The position numbers were made by a program, and so were the translations under genes. Positions 60,880 through 64,000 of a stretch of 64,000 nt of DNA are shown piece by piece. Numbering within the stretch: the stretch's first letter is position 1; each line of letters begins with the position of its first letter. The stretch comes from Sphingobium bisphenolivorans (GTDB taxonomy: Bacteria; Pseudomonadota; Alphaproteobacteria; Sphingomonadales; Sphingomonadaceae). The DNA lies in assembly GCF_000412635.1 (NCBI RefSeq), contig NZ_ASTG01000002.1, positions 1 through 64,000 on the forward strand, given 5' to 3'. The notes under the pieces are model-generated. The model was not told where the DNA came from, ran no database searches, and saw nothing but the letters and a program-made list of their open reading frames with translations.

Positions 60880-61268
60880 CAGGAAGCGGCCCCCATGAAT
60901 GCAATCTTCGCGATGGCGAAGATCCCGGCGGCCGCGCCGCCGATGGCGTAGAAGTTCAGCAGCAGGATGCAGAAGAAGTTCAGACCCTTGTCGTGAACAT
61001 AGTCCTCCAGCATGATCTGCATGCCGAGGCGCAGGTGATAAAAGACACTGACCAGCATGAGCATCAGCGGCACGGCGACCAGCGGATTGGCGATCCAGTT
61101 GCGGACGCTTTCATAATCCAGGCCGGGCAGGCTCACCAGGCTGAAGATCAGCCACAGCACCAGCAGCAGGTTGCCAACAGCAGTGTAGCGCTGCGCCAGC
61201 CAATGATGCGCGCCATGCTTGGCCGAGCCAAGGCCGCGAACGCGGCCGATTCCGGTTCCGCTACCCAT
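60879..61268 (-). CDS. sdhD: Succinate dehydrogenase membrane anchor subunit SdhD
   Basis: Membrane subunit of complex II that helps bind heme b and ubiquinone; 129 residues from ATG 61268. Three hydrophobic segments; [29 protein letters not shown] near residue 36 and [22 protein letters not shown] near 75 with the heme-ligand His. The start overlaps the sdhC stop by one base (TGATG), so the two are coupled. Confidence 0.92.
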   Translation of the reverse strand: MGSGTGIGRVRGLGSAKHGAHHWLAQRYTAVGNLLLVLWLIFSLVSLPGLDYESVRNWIANPLVAVPLMLMLVSVFYHLRLGMQIMLEDYVHDKGLNFFCILLLNFYAIGGAAAGIFAIAKIAFMGAAS

Positions 61269-61663
61269 CAGATTTTCCCCGAGAAGATGGTGGCCCATAG
61301 CGCCACGGTGGCGAGCGTCGACAGGGCCGGGATCACCATCGACCAGGTCTTGTTGACGTTGAGTTCATAGCCCGCGCCCAGGTCGAGCACGAAGTGGCGC
61401 AAGCCCGACATCATATGCTGGAAGAAGAACCAGCTGATGCCGATCATGACCAGATAGCCGATGGGCGAAGTCGCGCAGGCGATGAACCTGGCGTAGGCCT
61501 CCGGTCCAGTCGCGGCGGCGAGCAGCCACCACACCACGCCCAGAATGCCGACGGTCGCCAGACCATTGCCGGTGATGCGGTGCAGAATGGAGATCGCCAT
61601 GTGCGGCCCCCATTTCCAGATCGTCAAATGCGGCGAGAGCGGCCGGCTTTTGGTTCGCGCCAT
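61268..61663 (-). CDS. sdhC: Succinate dehydrogenase cytochrome b556 subunit SdhC
   Basis: 131 residues with three membrane segments, first gene of sdhC-sdhD-sdhA. RPLSPHLTIWKWGPHMAISILHRITGNGLA near residue 7 is the signature region with the Ser and Arg of the quinone site. HMMSGLRHFVLDLG near 86 has the heme-b His. It is divergent from the chemoreceptor gene over a 172-base gap that should hold the sdh promoter; no consensus site is obvious. Confidence 0.93.
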   Translation of the reverse strand: MARTKSRPLSPHLTIWKWGPHMAISILHRITGNGLATVGILGVVWWLLAAATGPEAYARFIACATSPIGYLVMIGISWFFFQHMMSGLRHFVLDLGAGYELNVNKTWSMVIPALSTLATVALWATIFSGKI

Positions 61664-61835
61664 CGTTACTCCGTCCCTGAAGCTTATCCCTGATTCCCGT
61701 CCCCTTAAGAGCGAAACCAGTCAAGGGCAACCCGCCCCGACCCTGCGGCGAACAACATGCGGCTAAGAAGTGATTAACCAATGGCCTCTATGACTGAGCA
61801 ACCAGGTAAGCTGATTTTTCGAGGTTTCGCCGCTC

Positions 61836-63167
61836 ATGACTTCCGCCGCCGCATATAAGAGCAATCTGGCCGAATTGATGAAGGAAGCCGATCCGCACGG
61901 CGACGTGGCAAGGGGGATGCGCGAGATCCGCGAGTTGATCGGGGACGGGGCCACGATCGTCGCGCGCACCTTCTTCGATGCCTATATGGAGGAGACGGGC
62001 CTGCGCTCCCGGCTCAACCCTTCGACTCTCGCCAAGGTGGAAACCGAGGCGCATGAATATGTGCGCCAGAAGCTCAGCCATTATGAGGCGGCCGAATGGG
62101 CGAATAGCGCCACCGCCTGCGTGCGGCACGCCCGCAGCCACGGCTTTTCCGCGACATCGGTGCTGCGGCCGGTCGCAACCGCGAACCAGAAGCTGCTGGA
62201 TTTGGTCTGGGAACGTGCCGCCGATGAACCAACGCGGCAGAGGCTCATCAAGCTCCTGATGCAAGTCGGCATGGCCGATGCCGGACTGATGGCGAACGTC
62301 ACCGCAATGGATGAAGCCGAAGCGCAGCGCAGCGAACGCCAGCAGTTCGGACAAATGTTCGAACAACGGATCATGGGCGAGATCGACAGCGCCTCGCAAC
62401 TGGGCGAATCGCTGCGGGAACAGGCCAAGGACGCGTCTGCCGCCACCCGTGGCATGCTCGGCAAGGCGTCGGAAGTCGCCGCCGCCGCCGAACAGTCCGC
62501 CCTCGCGATGCGTGAAGCCGCCCGCACTTCCGCAGGCCTCATCCGCGCGATCGAGGACGCACGCACCGAAGTGGAAACCGCGGCCGACGTGGCCCAGCGC
62601 GCTGCGCGCCAGTCCGGCGACGCCGTCGCCATGTCCACTACCCTTTCGGACCATGCCAAGTCGATCGAGTCGATCCTTGGCCTGATCCGCGACATCGCCG
62701 GGCAAACCAACCTGCTGGCTCTGAACGCAACGATCGAGGCGGCGCGCGCCGGCGACGCCGGACGGGGCTTCGCGGTCGTCGCGCAGGAGGTGAAAAGCCT
62801 CGCCAACCAGACCGCCCGCGCCACCGACGAGATTGCCGGGCGCATCGCCGACATCCAAGCATCTACCCGCCTGTCGGTCGAAACCAACGAACGCATCCGC
62901 GATACGGTAGGGGAAGTCCAATCGAGTGCGGAACGCATCCGCCACGCGATGGACGCGCAGGCGCAGACCGTCACGATGATTACCGCCGCCGTCGATGAAA
63001 CCGCACTCGCGGCGGACTCCATGTCTTCGACCATCTCGGCGATCCGACAGGATACCGAAGTCGTCGCGTCGGAAATCGACCAGCTGGAACGTGGGTTCAT
63101 GAGCGTCGAGGGCAAGCTCACCAGCCTGCGCCACGCGTCGTCCGACTTCGGCAAGCAGGTGGCTTGA
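61836..63167 (+). CDS. Soluble methyl-accepting chemotaxis protein
   Basis: 443 residues without a membrane segment. The C-terminal signalling domain (about 180-443) has the tip [20 protein letters not shown] near 278, followed by [20 protein letters not shown], and shorter coiled-coil arms. The N-terminal domain (about 20-165) is all-helical with His98 in [18 protein letters not shown]; this could be a globin-like sensor (protoglobin/HemAT type), but the match is weak. It would send signals to a CheA-CheW complex, perhaps the one at 14 kb. Confidence 0.87.
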   Translation: MTSAAAYKSNLAELMKEADPHGDVARGMREIRELIGDGATIVARTFFDAYMEETGLRSRLNPSTLAKVETEAHEYVRQKLSHYEAAEWANSATACVRHARSHGFSATSVLRPVATANQKLLDLVWERAADEPTRQRLIKLLMQVGMADAGLMANVTAMDEAEAQRSERQQFGQMFEQRIMGEIDSASQLGESLREQAKDASAATRGMLGKASEVAAAAEQSALAMREAARTSAGLIRAIEDARTEVETAADVAQRAARQSGDAVAMSTTLSDHAKSIESILGLIRDIAGQTNLLALNATIEAARAGDAGRGFAVVAQEVKSLANQTARATDEIAGRIADIQASTRLSVETNERIRDTVGEVQSSAERIRHAMDAQAQTVTMITAAVDETALAADSMSSTISAIRQDTEVVASEIDQLERGFMSVEGKLTSLRHASSDFGKQVA

Positions 63168-63219
63168 GGAGGTAAGACGCGCTTCCCCTCGCCTGCGCAA
63201 GGGGTTAAAGGGCGGCGTC

Positions 63220-64000
63220 ATGAACGATGCCGCTACTCCGCTCGGCCAGAGCTGGAAAGTCACCCTTCCCTGCACCCGCGCCGAAGCGGAGGCGCTGGAC
63301 GGGGACATCGCCGCCTTCGCACTGATGGATCGCCCGCCGGTGCTGATGACCAGCGAAGCAGAACCCGACAATGAGGACAGCTGGCGGCTGGATGCCTATT
63401 TCGAGGGGCAGCCCAGCCCGACGGCGGTCAAGCTGCTTCGCTCGCTAGTCCCCAGCGCCGCCGGCATCACGCCGCAGATCGAGCAGCTGCCCGATGAGGA
63501 TTGGGTGACGCTGAGCCAGCAGGGACTGGAACCGGTCACCGCCGGCCGTTTCCATGTGCGCAACCTCCCAGCCGACCCGGAGCAGGCTGGCCATGTCAAT
63601 TTCCTCATTGAGGCCAGCCGCGCCTTCGGGACTGGACAGCATGAGACGACGGCGGGCTGTCTCGCCATGCTGGACCGCATGCGCCGCGTCGGCATGCGGT
63701 TCGGCAATGTCGCGGATATCGGCACGGGAACGGGACTGCTCGCCTTCGCCGCGCTCCACCTCTGGCCGCGCGCCTATGCGACAGCCTCTGACATCGATCC
63801 CGTCGCCGTCGAAATCAGTGCGCAGAATGCCGCCGCCAACCGCATCACCCTTGGCAAGGGTCAGGGGCAGCTGGCGCTTTATACCGCAGCGGGCGTGGAT
63901 CACCCGGCCATCGCCGCCCGCGCGCCTTATGACCTGCTGATCGCCAACATCCTGGCCGGGCCGCTGATCGAACTCGCCCCCTCGCTTTGCGCGCGGATCG
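63220..64000 (+). CDS. prmA: Ribosomal protein L11 methyltransferase (partial)
   Basis: Trimethylates ribosomal protein L11. The gene is open at the window end, with 260 codons visible of about 310. Domains: N-terminal substrate-recognition part (about 1-110) and the SAM-binding domain with NVADIGTGTGLLAFAALHLWP near residue 170, SDIDPVAVEISAQNA near 191 and YDLLIANILAGPLIELAP near 239. NFLIEASRAFGTGQHETT precedes it. The start at 63220 (MNDAATPLG) is after a GGCGG-type site. Confidence 0.93.
   Translation, partial: MNDAATPLGQSWKVTLPCTRAEAEALDGDIAAFALMDRPPVLMTSEAEPDNEDSWRLDAYFEGQPSPTAVKLLRSLVPSAAGITPQIEQLPDEDWVTLSQQGLEPVTAGRFHVRNLPADPEQAGHVNFLIEASRAFGTGQHETTAGCLAMLDRMRRVGMRFGNVADIGTGTGLLAFAALHLWPRAYATASDIDPVAVEISAQNAAANRITLGKGQGQLALYTAAGVDHPAIAARAPYDLLIANILAGPLIELAPSLCARI

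Noticed and set aside
58375..60951. Open frame of more than 850 codons on the plus strand across aat, UrcA and sdhA
   Set aside because: It is antisense to a well-conserved sdhA and has no family resemblance; long antisense frames are expected at this GC content.

Overview
The window looks like a chromosomal segment of an alphaproteobacterium of the Sphingomonadaceae (Sphingobium/Sphingomonas-like). The grounds are high GC, ATG/GTG starts, and a set of genes typical of the group: NDUFA12-type complex I subunit, DUF2155, UrcA, DUF6456, class II DAHP synthase, a ThiS-ThiG fusion and a KpsC/KpsS-like pair. The short palindromic intergenic repeats with TGAGCTTGTCGAAGGG-like or CCCGCGAAGGCGGG-like cores also fit. 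This placement is inferred from gene content, not from a database search. I saw no insertion sequence, phage, tRNA or CRISPR array. Coding density is very high and no gap exceeds 300 bases apart from the one holding the RNase P RNA.

Layout. 1-4 kb: the ffh-rpsP-rimM-trmD-rplS translation/SRP operon on the minus strand. 4-8 kb: dapF, mtaB, ftsY and yciB on the plus strand, with two long imperfect palindromes bracketing ftsY. 8-11.4 kb: iron superoxide dismutase, a hemerythrin, a 2Fe-2S protein, a J-domain protein, rnpB (RNase P RNA) and a cell-wall amidase. 11.5-16.8 kb: a chemotaxis-type operon cheA-W-Y-B-R with an unusual CheA. 16.9-20.4 kb: a small repeat lipoprotein, mscL and a lemA-TPM-TPM-NUDIX operon. 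20.5-22.8 kb: DUF6456 and XRE genes in divergent orientation, then a glycosyltransferase. 22.8-27.6 kb: a molybdenum region with modA, modB, modC and a shortened NasA-like protein that appears to lack the molybdenum ligand. 27.6-34.6 kb: capsule/Kdo-linker-like genes, a HIT protein and a 3-oxoacid CoA-transferase. 34.7-38.6 kb: thiSG, aroQ, accB, accC and an ArsC-like reductase. 38.8-49.3 kb: a TonB-like protein, a glycine-zipper lipoprotein, polA, manC, a zinc-ribbon protein, a Bax-inhibitor-1-like protein, cysS, a Rap1a/Tai-like protein and the class II DAHP synthase with a clear terminator. 49.5-58.9 kb: bicupin, orphan ParA, a GGDEF-EAL protein, a fatty acyl-AMP ligase, recX, a DUF192 lipoprotein, NDUFA12, DUF2155, aat and UrcA. 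59-64 kb: sdhC-sdhD-sdhA with a terminator directly after sdhA, a soluble methyl-accepting receptor, and prmA cut by the window end.

Most of the window is core metabolism and information processing. The least ordinary parts are the degenerate molybdoenzyme beside the mod genes, the CheA with a second CheW-like domain and a degenerate receiver, the in-frame palindromic element inside mtaB that recurs upstream of thiSG, the internal sulfur-carrier tail of the ThiS-ThiG fusion, and the 214-base antisense overlap of aat and the DUF2155 gene.
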